Below are positions 15,364 to 24,416 of a DNA stretch of 64,000 nucleotides, in pieces; within the stretch, counting starts at the first letter, position 1; every line of letters starts with the position of its first letter. Both the position numbers and the translations under genes were made by a program. Source of the stretch: Nitrososphaerota archaeon (GTDB lineage Archaea > Thermoproteota > Nitrososphaeria > Nitrososphaerales > Nitrosopumilaceae); NCBI GenBank assembly GCA_021325615.1, contig JAJPGU010000012.1, positions 99,543-163,542 on the forward strand. The letters run 5' to 3'. A model generated the notes under the pieces. It saw only the letters and a program-made list of their open reading frames with translations, was not told the origin of the DNA and searched no databases.

Positions 15364-16760
15364 GTTGTCTCACTTTTAGTTTTAGATTCTGATGACACAT
15401 TCACGTCGCCTGAAAAAGTCTTTGTTTGCGCCTCTTGGCCTTCCGTAAAGATTTTCAATCTAGTAATGTCGGGTTTGAAGAATAAATCAATGAACCAATC
15501 TGCCAGTACTCGCAACTTCTTTTCAAAAGTAGGCAGGTGGCTGAGGTAGTAATATCTCCATATCATCCAGGCAAGCAGACCATGAGTCTTTATGCCAAAT
15601 AATATTCCGACGCCCTTTCTTTTTCCTATCTGAGCCATTATTCCTCTTGATTTGTAATTGAAATTAACCTTGTTTCCACCTCTTACTGCTGATATTAGAT
15701 TATCTGCCACGACTTTTGCCTGCTCTACCGCGTTTTGGGCGGTAGGCGGGTATGGTCTTCCAGTATGCTTGTCAGTGATAGACGCGCAGTCCCCAAGTGC
15801 ATACACGCCATTCATTCCATTGAGTTCAAGAAATTCATTGACCGAGATTCGCCCCCCTCTGTCATGTTCGCATTGCAACTCTTTGACAATCTTTTCTGGG
15901 GTCACACCTCCTGCCCATACTAACGTATGAGTCCCTATGGTGGTACCATCCTTTAGTTTCATATTTGATGGCGTTGCCGTACTGACTGGACTTTTCAGGA
16001 TTATCTCTATTCCAGATTCTTTTAGCTTCTGGGTGGCAAATTTTGAAAGGTCATTGCTTACTTCAGGCAGTATCTCATCCATAGCATCAACAAGAATCAC
16101 TCGAATATCTTTGATATTGATGTCATGATAAAAGTCCCTGACCGCATCTCTGACTAGCGCATTCAATTCGCCCACTGTCTCCACACCTGCAAATCCAGCA
16201 CCGACAACAACAAAGGTCATTAGACTTTTTCTTAATTCCACATCTTGTTCAATACTGGCTTGCTCTAGCATGTCAATGACGTGATTACGCAGAACAATTG
16301 CATCACCAAGACTTTTCATGGTATGCGAGTATTTTTTGACATCTTCCATACCAAAGAAGTTAGTTTCTCCTCCAAGAGATATTACGAGATGGTCATAATC
16401 CAAGACATGGTCATGCCACTTTGTCTGGTCGTTTCCGCTGTCTATTACATTTGCTATTGTGATCTGCCTCTTTTGAAAATCGACCGATCTTATCGTCGCC
16501 TCGTAGAATCTTGCTCTTTTACAAAATGCCCTAATAGGCGTCACTATATGTCTGGTTTCTATCATACCTGAAGATACCTCTGGCAGCATTGGAGTGAATA
16601 GAAAGAAATTGTCCTTGCTTACTATGCTAACATCTACAGTGAAATCATTTTCAAACTTGCTCTCCAGTCTTCTCAAAACATTGATTCCGCCAAATCCTCC
16701 TCCTAAGATGACGATTTTTCTTCGATCCTTTACCTTAATGTTGCCTTGGCTGTCTTTCAT
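15360..16760 (-). CDS. ndh: type II NADH dehydrogenase-like flavoprotein
   Basis: 466 residues. FAD motif VILGGGFGGINVLRRL near residue 19, second nucleotide-binding motif VVVGAGFAGVETVGE near 168, and the C-terminal FAD contact VYALGDCA near 317, followed by the quinone-side PPTAQNAVEQA motif. The C-terminal third has amphipathic segments that attach NDH-2 to membranes. It transfers electrons from NADH to quinone without proton pumping. It is divergent from the aldehyde dehydrogenase gene. Confidence 0.88.
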   Translation of the reverse strand: MKDSQGNIKVKDRRKIVILGGGFGGINVLRRLESKFENDFTVDVSIVSKDNFFLFTPMLPEVSSGMIETRHIVTPIRAFCKRARFYEATIRSVDFQKRQITIANVIDSGNDQTKWHDHVLDYDHLVISLGGETNFFGMEDVKKYSHTMKSLGDAIVLRNHVIDMLEQASIEQDVELRKSLMTFVVVGAGFAGVETVGELNALVRDAVRDFYHDINIKDIRVILVDAMDEILPEVSNDLSKFATQKLKESGIEIILKSPVSTATPSNMKLKDGTTIGTHTLVWAGGVTPEKIVKELQCEHDRGGRISVNEFLELNGMNGVYALGDCASITDKHTGRPYPPTAQNAVEQAKVVADNLISAVRGGNKVNFNYKSRGIMAQIGKRKGVGILFGIKTHGLLAWMIWRYYYLSHLPTFEKKLRVLADWFIDLFFKPDITRLKIFTEGQEAQTKTFSGDVNVSSESKTKSETT

Positions 16761-16874
16761 ACATGAGATCTCAAGTTTTAGCGGTTTAATAACTTGTGAG
16801 AATTTGGACGGATACTACATGATGAAAAAACAAAAAATTGCAAATTACTCAGATGCAATAGAAAGAAGATAAAA

Positions 16875-16885
16875 AGTATAATAAT
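16875..16885 (+). promoter_or_regulatory. TATA box of aldehyde dehydrogenase gene
   Basis: AGTATAATAAT centred 26 bases before the GTG at 16906; a leaderless start is predicted. Confidence 0.55.
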
Positions 16886-16905
16886 GGTGATTCAGCTACA
16901 ACGTC

Positions 16906-18291
16906 GTGGCAATTAAGACAATTAATCCTGCAACCGAGGAAGTTTTAGCCGAATATGAGAATATCACAAAGGAAGAACTGGAGAAAAAGACAAAGAGAGC
17001 GCAAACCACTTTTTTGGATTGGAAAAAGGACATCAAAAAAAGATCTGATTTCATTCATATTTTTGCCGATGTATTGAGAAAGAACAAACAACAATTGGCA
17101 CTAGTTGCTACAAAAGAGATGGGAAAGGCAATCAAAGAGTCTCTATCTGAGGTTGAAAAGTGTGCATGGGTGATGGAGTTTTATGCTGACAACGGGGCGA
17201 CATTTCTCCACGATGAGTCGATAAACACTGATGCAAGGAAGAGCTTTATTGCATTTGAACCACTTGGCGTGATAGGAAGCATCATGCCATGGAATTTTCC
17301 ATACTGGCAGGCCTTGAGGTTTGCTGCACCATCACTTATGGCTGGCAACGTAGTTGTGTTAAAACCAGCAAGTGCTACAATGCAGTGTGGGATTGAGATT
17401 GAGAATATGTTTCGTAAAGCAGGGATTCCAGACGGGGTATTTCAAACTGCAATTGCGGACTCTACAATGGCAGAACAACTAATAGACTATGTTAACGCAG
17501 TGACGTTTACTGGAAGCAATGTGGCAGGCTCGAAGGTAGCCCAACGCGCTACCTCCAAAGTAAAAAAATGCGTCTTGGAGCTTGGAGGCAGCGATCCTTT
17601 CATCGTGTGCTCTGATGCAGATGTAGAAAAAGCAGCAAGCGGGGCTGTAAAGGGACGCTTTATCAACTGCGGTCAGAGCTGTATAGCATCAAAGAGGTTT
17701 TTTGTTACAAAAAATCTCGCAAAGGAATTTGTCGAAAAGTTTGTTCAAAAAACTGAAAAATTGGTTGTAGGTGACCCCACATTGGAATCTACAGACATCG
17801 GACCTCTGGTAAATTCAGCAGGTCTTGAAAAGATAGAGGATCTTGTAAAGGACGCTGTCGACAAGGGAGCGCAAATATTGGCCGGAGGAAAAAGAGTTGG
17901 AAGTAAGGGGTATTTTTTCAGCCCTACCATTCTTGGAAATGTGAGCCCCAAGATGCGTATAGCACAAGAAGAGGCTTTTGGACCAGTAGCTCCCGTGACA
18001 GTTGTGCAAGATGAGGCAGAAGCAATACGTCTTGCAAACGAATCGCAATACGGACTTGGAGGGAGCATATGGACCCAGGATCTTGACAAGGCAGACAAGA
18101 TATCAAGAATGATAGAATCGGGCATCATCACGGTGAACAATGTAGTCGTGTCTGACCCCCGAATACCATTTGGTGGAGTAAAGCAGAGCGGGTTTGGAAG
18201 GGAACTCTCTCGATATGGCATGCTAGAGTTTGTCAATATAAAATCAGTAAGATTCTATGATCAGCTAGTAGTCAGTCACCATGTAGAATAA
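16906..18291 (+). CDS. aldehyde dehydrogenase, succinate-semialdehyde dehydrogenase-like
   Basis: 461 residues, NAD(P)-dependent ALDH. It has the MPWNFPYWQALRFAAP and VLKPAS nucleotide-site segments, general base in LELGGSDPF near residue 229, and nucleophilic Cys in FINCGQSCIASKRF near 264. Overall it resembles short SSADH (gab-type) enzymes. It may oxidise succinic semialdehyde or a related aldehyde. The zinc alcohol dehydrogenase downstream could act on the same aldehyde. Confidence 0.85.
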   Translation: MAIKTINPATEEVLAEYENITKEELEKKTKRAQTTFLDWKKDIKKRSDFIHIFADVLRKNKQQLALVATKEMGKAIKESLSEVEKCAWVMEFYADNGATFLHDESINTDARKSFIAFEPLGVIGSIMPWNFPYWQALRFAAPSLMAGNVVVLKPASATMQCGIEIENMFRKAGIPDGVFQTAIADSTMAEQLIDYVNAVTFTGSNVAGSKVAQRATSKVKKCVLELGGSDPFIVCSDADVEKAASGAVKGRFINCGQSCIASKRFFVTKNLAKEFVEKFVQKTEKLVVGDPTLESTDIGPLVNSAGLEKIEDLVKDAVDKGAQILAGGKRVGSKGYFFSPTILGNVSPKMRIAQEEAFGPVAPVTVVQDEAEAIRLANESQYGLGGSIWTQDLDKADKISRMIESGIITVNNVVVSDPRIPFGGVKQSGFGRELSRYGMLEFVNIKSVRFYDQLVVSHHVE

Positions 18292-18511
18292 ATTTCAAAC
18301 ATGATAACATTCTGGTGTTGAATGTTGATAGATTTCTCATAATTTTTAGCCATTCATTTTTTCACATGAAATAATCATACGTGTTTAGGTCGTGCCTGAA
18401 ATTTGATGCTTCATGTCAAATTTTGTTCCCAAAATGGCACTTCACGTAAACACATACAAACTATTTTATCCCATATGGATTAATGCTCGCTTATTTTATT
18501 TCATACAAAAA

Positions 18512-18545
18512 TGCACTAGTGCAATTAATTGTTACCCTTATATGG
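18512..18545 (+). promoter_or_regulatory. ADH promoter with 12-base palindrome
   Basis: TGCACTAGTGCA (18512-18523) is a perfect palindrome placed 14 bases before the TATA box CTTATATGG (18537-18545). The TATA centre is 25 bases before ATG 18566. The site is positioned where a regulator would affect TFB binding. The 275 bases between the two dehydrogenase genes show nothing else clear. Confidence 0.5.
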
Positions 18546-18565
18546 TATGATAATCAACCAGTGAC

Positions 18566-19618
18566 ATGGAAGCAGCAAGAATTGTCAGAGTAAAAGAACC
18601 ATTAGAGATACAAACACTCGAGACCCCAAAGCCAAGAGGCTCGCAAGTTTTGATTAAAGTTCAATCGGCCGGTGTCTGCCACAGTGACATACATTTGTGG
18701 GAAGGTGGTTACGAGGGTCTGGCAGGTCAATTTATGAAGACTACTGACAGGGGCGTAAAATATCCACTCACTCCTGGTCATGAAGTGGCTGGAATAGTTG
18801 ATTCCATGGGTGAGGATGTGGAGGGGTTTGTCAAAGATGAGAAAGTTCTTGTTTTCCCATGGATAGGAGAGGGTCTCTGCCCCGCCTGCAGAATCGGAGA
18901 AGAAAATCTTTGTGACAAGCCAAGATCTTTGGGGGTATACCATGATGGTGGTTACGCTGAATACTTGCTTGTCCCAAGTTACAAATATCTTGTAAGACTT
19001 GGTGACATGGACACTGACACTGGAGCACCGTTGTCATGTGCTGCACTTACAGCCTATGGTGCCGTGAAAAACACGCACCTAAAACCTAACGATAATGTTG
19101 TTATTGTGGGGACAGGCGGCCTCGGTCTGATGGCAATCCAGCTTGCAAAAGCAGTGACAGGAGCGAGAATAATTGCAATGGATATTGATGATGAAAAATT
19201 AAAAATCGCAAAACAAAATGGAGCAGATTTTACTGTAAATTCAAAAAATCAAGACGCGACAAAATCCATAATGGAACTGACAGATAATCTTGGAGCTGAC
19301 GCTGTCATAGATTTTGTCAATGCCAGCAAAACGGTCGAAACAGATATGCAAATACTTCGAAGAAGGGCAAGAGTCGTGCTTGTAGGACTCTTTGGAGGTG
19401 CATTACAACTAAACTTGGTATCAATGCCTACAAGAGCATACAAAATAATTGGTTCCTATACAGGTTCGTTGACCGACATGATTGAACTAGTCTCCCTCAC
19501 CAAAAGAGGAATAATCAAACCAGTAGTCTCAAATAGATTCAAGCTAAGTGAGGCAACAACAGCACTGACAATGCTAAAAGAAGGCAAAATTACAGGAAGG
19601 GGAATAATCAACCCTTAA
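18566..19618 (+). CDS. zinc-dependent alcohol dehydrogenase (MDR family)
   Basis: 350 residues. Catalytic-zinc ligands are in GVCHSDIHLWEGG near residue 37 and GHEVAG near 71; the structural-zinc loop is CPACRIGEENLCD near 108; NAD-binding motif is GTGGLGLMA near 181. The family oxidises alcohols or reduces aldehydes. In thaumarchaeal carbon fixation a succinic semialdehyde reductase of this superfamily is expected, and its place behind an SSADH-like gene makes that a possible role; this is inference. Confidence 0.88.
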   Translation: MEAARIVRVKEPLEIQTLETPKPRGSQVLIKVQSAGVCHSDIHLWEGGYEGLAGQFMKTTDRGVKYPLTPGHEVAGIVDSMGEDVEGFVKDEKVLVFPWIGEGLCPACRIGEENLCDKPRSLGVYHDGGYAEYLLVPSYKYLVRLGDMDTDTGAPLSCAALTAYGAVKNTHLKPNDNVVIVGTGGLGLMAIQLAKAVTGARIIAMDIDDEKLKIAKQNGADFTVNSKNQDATKSIMELTDNLGADAVIDFVNASKTVETDMQILRRRARVVLVGLFGGALQLNLVSMPTRAYKIIGSYTGSLTDMIELVSLTKRGIIKPVVSNRFKLSEATTALTMLKEGKITGRGIINP

Positions 19619-19638
19619 TTCCACTTTTTGATTTACTC

Positions 19639-20082
19639 ATGGATTATTTAGAACTCGTTATAGTTGGTATCCTTACCTGCATACTTGCAATCTCTTTATG
19701 GCAATTTTCAACAGTAAAAAAAGAGATGCGCATTCAGACTGAGCAGCAGATCTATGCAAGGATAATCGAGGCAAGACTTAACCTTGAAAAGACTGAAACT
19801 TTTACAAAAATGGCAAAAGAAAGCCCCGTGTTTGCCGAACGTTTTTCTTTAGTAGATAATACTGACGAGTATTATACGGCCGTGGCGTTTCTTGATTTGT
19901 TTGAATTTCTGTACCTCATGAATAAAGCAAAAACGATAGAAATTAGCATATGGTTGCGATGGCAAGAACTAACAAAAACAATGATGACTATACCTAAATT
20001 TAAGAAAGTTTGGGAAAAAACAAAACAGGCACACATGAAAGACTTTGTTGATTTTCTTGACTCTACAACAAGAGAAAGATGA
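19639..20082 (+). CDS. single-pass membrane protein, unknown
   Basis: 147 residues: one N-terminal membrane segment (residues 5-25, LVIVGILTCILAISLW), then a cytoplasmic helical domain with charged heptads and aromatic FLDLFEFLYLM. No family recognised. It lies 20 bases after the alcohol dehydrogenase. Confidence 0.65.
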   Translation: MDYLELVIVGILTCILAISLWQFSTVKKEMRIQTEQQIYARIIEARLNLEKTETFTKMAKESPVFAERFSLVDNTDEYYTAVAFLDLFEFLYLMNKAKTIEISIWLRWQELTKTMMTIPKFKKVWEKTKQAHMKDFVDFLDSTTRER

Positions 20083-20116
20083 ATAATGGAAATCATGGTG
20101 TTTATTTATACAAAAT

Positions 20117-20299
20117 ATGCGTCAAGCCAAATTATTGACTATCATAGATCTCATTGAAGAAGAAATTAAGATACTTGTAGCAATATTGCAGTTTTCTATT
20201 ACCGCATGCCCATTAGATAGTGTCAGCCAAGATGTTGAGATTGATTCTGAAAAGCTTGAAAGGTTGATCTCAAAATTACAAAAAGAGTCAGAACCCTAA
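20117..20299 (+). CDS. 60-residue helical protein, unknown
   Basis: A short acidic, mostly helical peptide with a hydrophobic middle (IKILVAILQFSITACP) and a charged C-terminal helix. It follows the membrane protein gene by 34 bases. Not recognised; supported only by intact frame and position. Confidence 0.4.
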   Translation: MRQAKLLTIIDLIEEEIKILVAILQFSITACPLDSVSQDVEIDSEKLERLISKLQKESEP

Positions 20300-20314
20300 G
20301 ATCACGCGACATCA

Positions 20315-20407
20315 TCACGTGACTGACTTCCTATTACTTTGTTCATATCTACTTTCGTATTGCCTTTTTCTCTCGTAGTGTTTGAGTTTTTTCAGATGAT
20401 CATTCAA
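20315..20407 (-). CDS. 30-residue basic microprotein coupled to the CDGSH gene
   Basis: TTG at 20407 overlaps the CDGSH stop (TTGA). The 30-residue product is almost wholly charged (NDHLKKLKHYERKRQYESR). Coupling by overlap is common in this window, but a TTG start and small size keep confidence low. Confidence 0.3.
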   Translation of the reverse strand: MNDHLKKLKHYERKRQYESRYEQSNRKSVT

Positions 20408-20628
20408 CTGAAATTCTTGTATGTTTCATCTGACTGTTTGATTTCTATGCCGTTCCCTTCTTTGGTATACATGTAAAGTCTACCTGCTTCTTCTCCAGAT
20501 GTTTTTTTGTGTGAGCCATCGCAATATGGTTGATTTTTGCTCAAACCGCACATGCAGATCCACTTGGATTCATTTCCTACTTTGATCTCCATTGGTCCAG
20601 TAGCATCTTTTCTTACTAATCTTGCCAT
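20404..20628 (-). CDS. CDGSH iron-sulfur domain protein
   Basis: 74 residues with one complete CDGSH motif: CMCGLSKNQPYCDGSH near residues 25-40, the three-Cys/one-His ligand set of this [2Fe-2S] family. Single-motif soluble CDGSH proteins occur in archaea and are thought to act in redox or iron handling. It stands alone apart from a possible 30-residue downstream frame. Confidence 0.92.
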   Translation of the reverse strand: MARLVRKDATGPMEIKVGNESKWICMCGLSKNQPYCDGSHKKTSGEEAGRLYMYTKEGNGIEIKQSDETYKNFS

Positions 20629-20764
20629 TTCTATGACTTTGCAATATAAGCAACTTGGATAAAAATTGAATGATGATTCTTAGAAGTTATTACAATCCTA
20701 TTTCTATCATGTGGTGCTTAAATACAAATTTAACAATGAAGTTCTGTCCGATTGTAGAAGGAGG

Positions 20765-22408
20765 CTAGGAATTTTTTCCTAGTCTTTCTTTTTTTATTAC
20801 CTTTGGTATGAATTGTTTTATCCTATCTTCTAATTCTCTTGCATGCCACTGGATATCATTACGCTTTTTTAGAATAAAAAATCCGGTAACTGGTCCAGCA
20901 ATTACTAGCATCAGATATGTGAAATCTTGCCTGTAGACTGCAGTTACAAAGAGATTGTCTTTTGCAACAAAACTTGTGTCGTTTGTCTTGGAATCAAATG
21001 GGAGATCGTTTCCTTCCCAGTGGTCAAAGACTTGGCGTACAAGAAATGAGAGCTGCCATTTGTCTGGCGCATGCAGTGTTACTATTGTGCCATATGGATA
21101 TTGCCCACCTCCGTCTGCGTTTGTTGCATTGATCTGTATCATGTGGTAATAGTTTGCTTGGATCCTTGAATCATCTGCAAGAAATAGATCTATCTTTCCG
21201 CTTGTGAACTTTTGGCCAGAAATGTCCACGTAATCTAGAGCATAGTTTTTGCCGGTCTCGTTAAACTGTAGAGGTACCTCGATGTGTGCAAGCCCTGCGT
21301 TTGCTGTCTGGTCAAATGGAATGCTTCCACTAAGGGTTTGGTTGTGAATTGATATGATAGGTATAACATAAAGATCTGAACCGTAATTTCCTGTAGCTGA
21401 AAATGTGATCTCGATTATCTTTTTTGCAATGAAGTGAAGCGTATCAGTTATTGGCCTAAAACCATCCTTGTTTGCAAATATCGTAACATCAAACTCTCCT
21501 TCCCTGCTAGGCAATACAGAATATTGACTTGGTCCTTGCTGCGTTACTTGAAACGGAGACTGGAAGCTGTAACTTGCATTCTCGATATCCGATGTGATAC
21601 CAAACAGATTTTGTTTTCCTACCTTGACTACAGTATTGTTTGCATCGATGGTAACATGCATTGTATTGTAAAATGATTCGACTGGTTCCATTACAACTCC
21701 GTTTGGCGATAACATTGCTATGGTTTCATTGCCCTCGGTCGATATGGTCAGATACTTGCCTGAGGGCTCAAGTATCACACCTCCAACAGCTGACAGCTCT
21801 TCTGCCGTATCAAGTTGTAGCGGCACCCCAAATGAATTGGTCTTGTATACCACAAATGGAAATTTCTCACCAACATGTACTTTTGATGGAAGGTCAAACT
21901 CTACACTTGTTGCGGTATCCTCAGGAATGAAAGAAGAACTAGTTGGAGGAAGACCTGCAATGGATGCCGATATCTCTGTCTTCTGAGATATATCTCCTGA
22001 AAGGATAAGATTGGTTGAGTCAAACTGGACTTTGCCTGGAATGTCCTTTATTGTACTCTTGATTGTAACGTCGGGAGGTTCTGCAAATACAGTTGATGGT
22101 TCCACCATTGCACCGGAACCATCATAGATGTACATTATTCCAATATCCTGTGCAATTCCAGATCTTGCCGGCAGAGGCGTTATTCCAATGTGATATGAAT
22201 CGTGGCATCTTGGCATGATACTAATCTGCGCGGATCCTTGTATCTTACCTGGTCCTGATGCGGTAACGGTGTAATTTCCCATCCCGCCTGCGCCAATATC
22301 AAACTGGACCGAGCTTGCAAGGCCATCGTCCTGGTTTGTCCCTGGAATGTGCTCTGGAACCATCTCTAGTTCCTTTGGATACTTGAGGTCCAAGCTATCC
22401 GATGACAC
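20765..22408 (-). CDS. surface protein with C-terminal membrane anchor, probably 5'-truncated
   Basis: 547 residues of beta-rich, Thr/Ser/Asn-rich extracellular sequence in Ig-like repeats. Near residues 435-500 an InlB B-repeat-like segment is seen (YPYGTIVTLHAP, FDHWEG, VTAVYRQ). It ends with a membrane segment (LMLVIAGPVTGFFIL) and a basic cytoplasmic tail. There is no signal peptide: the frame begins about nine codons before the GTG at 22408, after a stop, in the middle of domain-like sequence. I infer loss of the 5' part, perhaps when the adjacent hicAB pair or repeats inserted. Confidence 0.6.
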   Translation of the reverse strand: MSSDSLDLKYPKELEMVPEHIPGTNQDDGLASSVQFDIGAGGMGNYTVTASGPGKIQGSAQISIMPRCHDSYHIGITPLPARSGIAQDIGIMYIYDGSGAMVEPSTVFAEPPDVTIKSTIKDIPGKVQFDSTNLILSGDISQKTEISASIAGLPPTSSSFIPEDTATSVEFDLPSKVHVGEKFPFVVYKTNSFGVPLQLDTAEELSAVGGVILEPSGKYLTISTEGNETIAMLSPNGVVMEPVESFYNTMHVTIDANNTVVKVGKQNLFGITSDIENASYSFQSPFQVTQQGPSQYSVLPSREGEFDVTIFANKDGFRPITDTLHFIAKKIIEITFSATGNYGSDLYVIPIISIHNQTLSGSIPFDQTANAGLAHIEVPLQFNETGKNYALDYVDISGQKFTSGKIDLFLADDSRIQANYYHMIQINATNADGGGQYPYGTIVTLHAPDKWQLSFLVRQVFDHWEGNDLPFDSKTNDTSFVAKDNLFVTAVYRQDFTYLMLVIAGPVTGFFILKKRNDIQWHARELEDRIKQFIPKVIKKERLGKNS

Positions 22409-22546
22409 TCCAACAATGGAACCGTCTTACCAAAGACTTACATTCTACAATGTGATATGGGGATCAGAGCCAAACAAATCCCAGAAACGTACCGCTATCG
22501 GCACGGATTCCTTCCGATCCATGGATTTTTTATTTTTGTTGCGAAA

Positions 22547-22762
22547 TCAGGCTTTCTTCAAAAACTCTTCTCTATTAATTCCACAATCTCTAAGAATTAC
22601 GCCCAGTAGACCCACCCTAATTTCTTTCATGGGGACGGTAACGTAGGTTGATCCATTTGTTAATGTTACATGGCTACCTTTTTGTCTTATTGCAATAAAC
22701 CCAAATTTGTTACAAAGAATCTTGACCAGATCTTTTCCTTCTATTGGCCTAAATTTGTTCAA
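22547..22762 (-). CDS. hicA: HicA-type mRNA interferase toxin
   Basis: 71 residues with the dsRBD-like HicA fold: GKDLVKILCNKFGF, then RQKGSHVTLTNG carrying the catalytic His, and ILRDCGINREEFLKK at the C-terminus. It overlaps the partner gene by four bases. Confidence 0.88.
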   Translation of the reverse strand: MNKFRPIEGKDLVKILCNKFGFIAIRQKGSHVTLTNGSTYVTVPMKEIRVGLLGVILRDCGINREEFLKKA

Positions 22763-22953
22763 ATTGTAATTGCTTCTGTGGCCTTTTCTTTGAGTACTGA
22801 CAGGTGAAGATTAAGTGCCTTTAGGTAATTTTTCTTGGCATCCTTCATGTTTTTGCCATTGCTATACACTCCTAATGCAGAACATGCTATGGAATAAGAG
22901 CCATCATCCTCTTTGATTACCCTAGCTTTGACATCTTTTACCTTGACAGACAT
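22759..22953 (-). CDS. hicB: HicB-type antitoxin
   Basis: 64 residues matching the short HicB core: a first strand with VKARVIKEDDGSY, the ALGVYSNGKNMKDAKKNYLKAL segment typical of HicB, and a helical tail. No separate DNA-binding domain is present. Its stop overlaps hicA, antitoxin first. Confidence 0.8.
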   Translation of the reverse strand: MSVKVKDVKARVIKEDDGSYSIACSALGVYSNGKNMKDAKKNYLKALNLHLSVLKEKATEAITI

Positions 22954-23034
22954 GTATTGTTCAATAACATTGTTAATTATTTAAGTTTCGATTCATGGCG
23001 TACTGGATCCTAAACTAGAATGCCACAGTATCTA

Positions 23035-23066
23035 ATCCCTTCCAATCCATGTGTTTTTTATTCTTG
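23035..23066 (+). repeat. degenerate 32-base repeat (second copy at 22507-22538)
   Basis: The sequences at 22507 and 23035, each containing CTTCC-R-ATCCATG followed by TTTTTTATT, agree at about 27 of 32 positions. The 375 bases between hicB and the radical SAM gene hold no credible gene, only this and weaker similarities to the spacers at 25.8 and 28.1 kb. Confidence 0.35.
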
Positions 23067-23328
23067 ATTAAATTCAAATTCTACCTTTAAAATACAGTAA
23101 CTTGTTAGATGATATCATTTCTAATTTCAAAGACGCCTGGACACTACCAAATGAGTATTACAAATCTTGGTTCGGTTCCTTCTAAAGTGAATCCATGTTG
23201 CCAAATCTTTATCATTCGAAATTTCCGTAAGACATGTAGAGTTACCGATTCTGAAAATCGACCGATATGGGCACGGTTCCTTTCCGTTGTCTCATTTCCA
23301 GAAATGATAATCATTCATCATTCTAATA

Positions 23329-24411
23329 TTGCAGATAGCGGATTTTCATGTATTGGATACGGAAGCAGTCCTTTATGAAAGGTTGCCAAACGACAAGGTA
23401 AGATGTCTGGCATGTGGGAGATATTGCGAGATTGGAAGGGACCAGGTAGGCCTGTGTGGAATTCGCGGAAACAAAGATGGAAAGCTCGCCCTATACGTAT
23501 ACGGGAAGGTTGCCGCATGTCATGTCGATCCGATAGAAAAAAAGCCCGTTACTCATTATAGGCCAGGATCACGCATATTTTCCATAGGTACAACAGGTTG
23601 TAACTTTCTATGCAAGTTTTGCCAAAATTACGACCTGAGCCAACGAAGAAAAATCGAGGGGGAGGATATATCGCCAGAACGGGTCGTTGACCTTGCCTTG
23701 CATTACAAAACGCAGGGAATTGCTTATACTTACAACGAGCCCAGTATTTTTTTGGAATATGCAAGGGATTGCGGGGTTCTTGCAAGGAAAAAAGGCCTAT
23801 TCAACGTCTTCGTATCCAATGGATATGGGACGCCGCAGGCCGTTAAGATGATGAACGAGTTTCTTGATTGCATCACTGTTGATTTCAAAGGTAATGGGGA
23901 GCAGAGGTTCGTAAGACAATATATTGGAATACCAAGCTCACAATGGGTCTTTGACACGTTAATAGAACTACATGACAAGACAAACATACATGTGGAAATC
24001 ACAGATCTCATAGTTCCTAAGGTTGGTGACGATCTTGAACATGCCGAAAAGCTATGCAAGTTCATTTTTGACCTTTTTGGACCTGAGATGCCTGTTCATT
24101 TTTTAAGGTTTTTTCCACACTACAAAATGATGGAATTTCCGGAAACTCCTATTCTAACACTTGTAAAGCACCATGCAATAGCAAAGAAGGTTGGATTGAA
24201 ATATGCTTACATTGGAAACGTGCCAGGGCACCCCCTTGAGAACACATATTGTCCAGAATGCAACAAGGTAGTAATACATCGGTTCAACTTTGACATATTG
24301 CGATGGGACCTCGATGATAATAACAGATGCAAGAATTGCGGAAACAAAATTCCAATTGTAGGAAAACTCGATAAAGGTTACAAAGAAAAACGATTCGAGT
24401 TCGTGCTTTAG
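23329..24411 (+). CDS. amrS: AmmeMemoRadiSam-system radical SAM enzyme (AmrS-like)
   Basis: 360 residues. An N-terminal Cys-rich segment (RCLACGRYCEIG, VGLCGIRGN), then the radical SAM motif GCNFLCKFCQN near residue 88, EPSIFLEY, and a C-terminal zinc-like pair CPECNK / CKNCGNK. This is the AmrS arrangement. The true substrate of the archaeal enzyme is not known. Start is TTG 23329, or a TTG eight codons later; no ATG fits. It converges with the S-adenosylmethionine synthetase gene, five bases apart. Confidence 0.88.
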   Translation: MQIADFHVLDTEAVLYERLPNDKVRCLACGRYCEIGRDQVGLCGIRGNKDGKLALYVYGKVAACHVDPIEKKPVTHYRPGSRIFSIGTTGCNFLCKFCQNYDLSQRRKIEGEDISPERVVDLALHYKTQGIAYTYNEPSIFLEYARDCGVLARKKGLFNVFVSNGYGTPQAVKMMNEFLDCITVDFKGNGEQRFVRQYIGIPSSQWVFDTLIELHDKTNIHVEITDLIVPKVGDDLEHAEKLCKFIFDLFGPEMPVHFLRFFPHYKMMEFPETPILTLVKHHAIAKKVGLKYAYIGNVPGHPLENTYCPECNKVVIHRFNFDILRWDLDDNNRCKNCGNKIPIVGKLDKGYKEKRFEFVL

Positions 24412-24416
24412 AGGAC

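Noticed and set aside
20734..20768. Short frame MKFCPIVEGG after a TATA-like sequence
   Set aside because: Only ten codons and no continuation in any frame; not enough to call a gene or pseudogene.
23109..23378. 89-codon + strand frame before amrS
   Set aside because: Overlaps the start of amrS in another frame, spans degenerate repeats and shows no conserved features.
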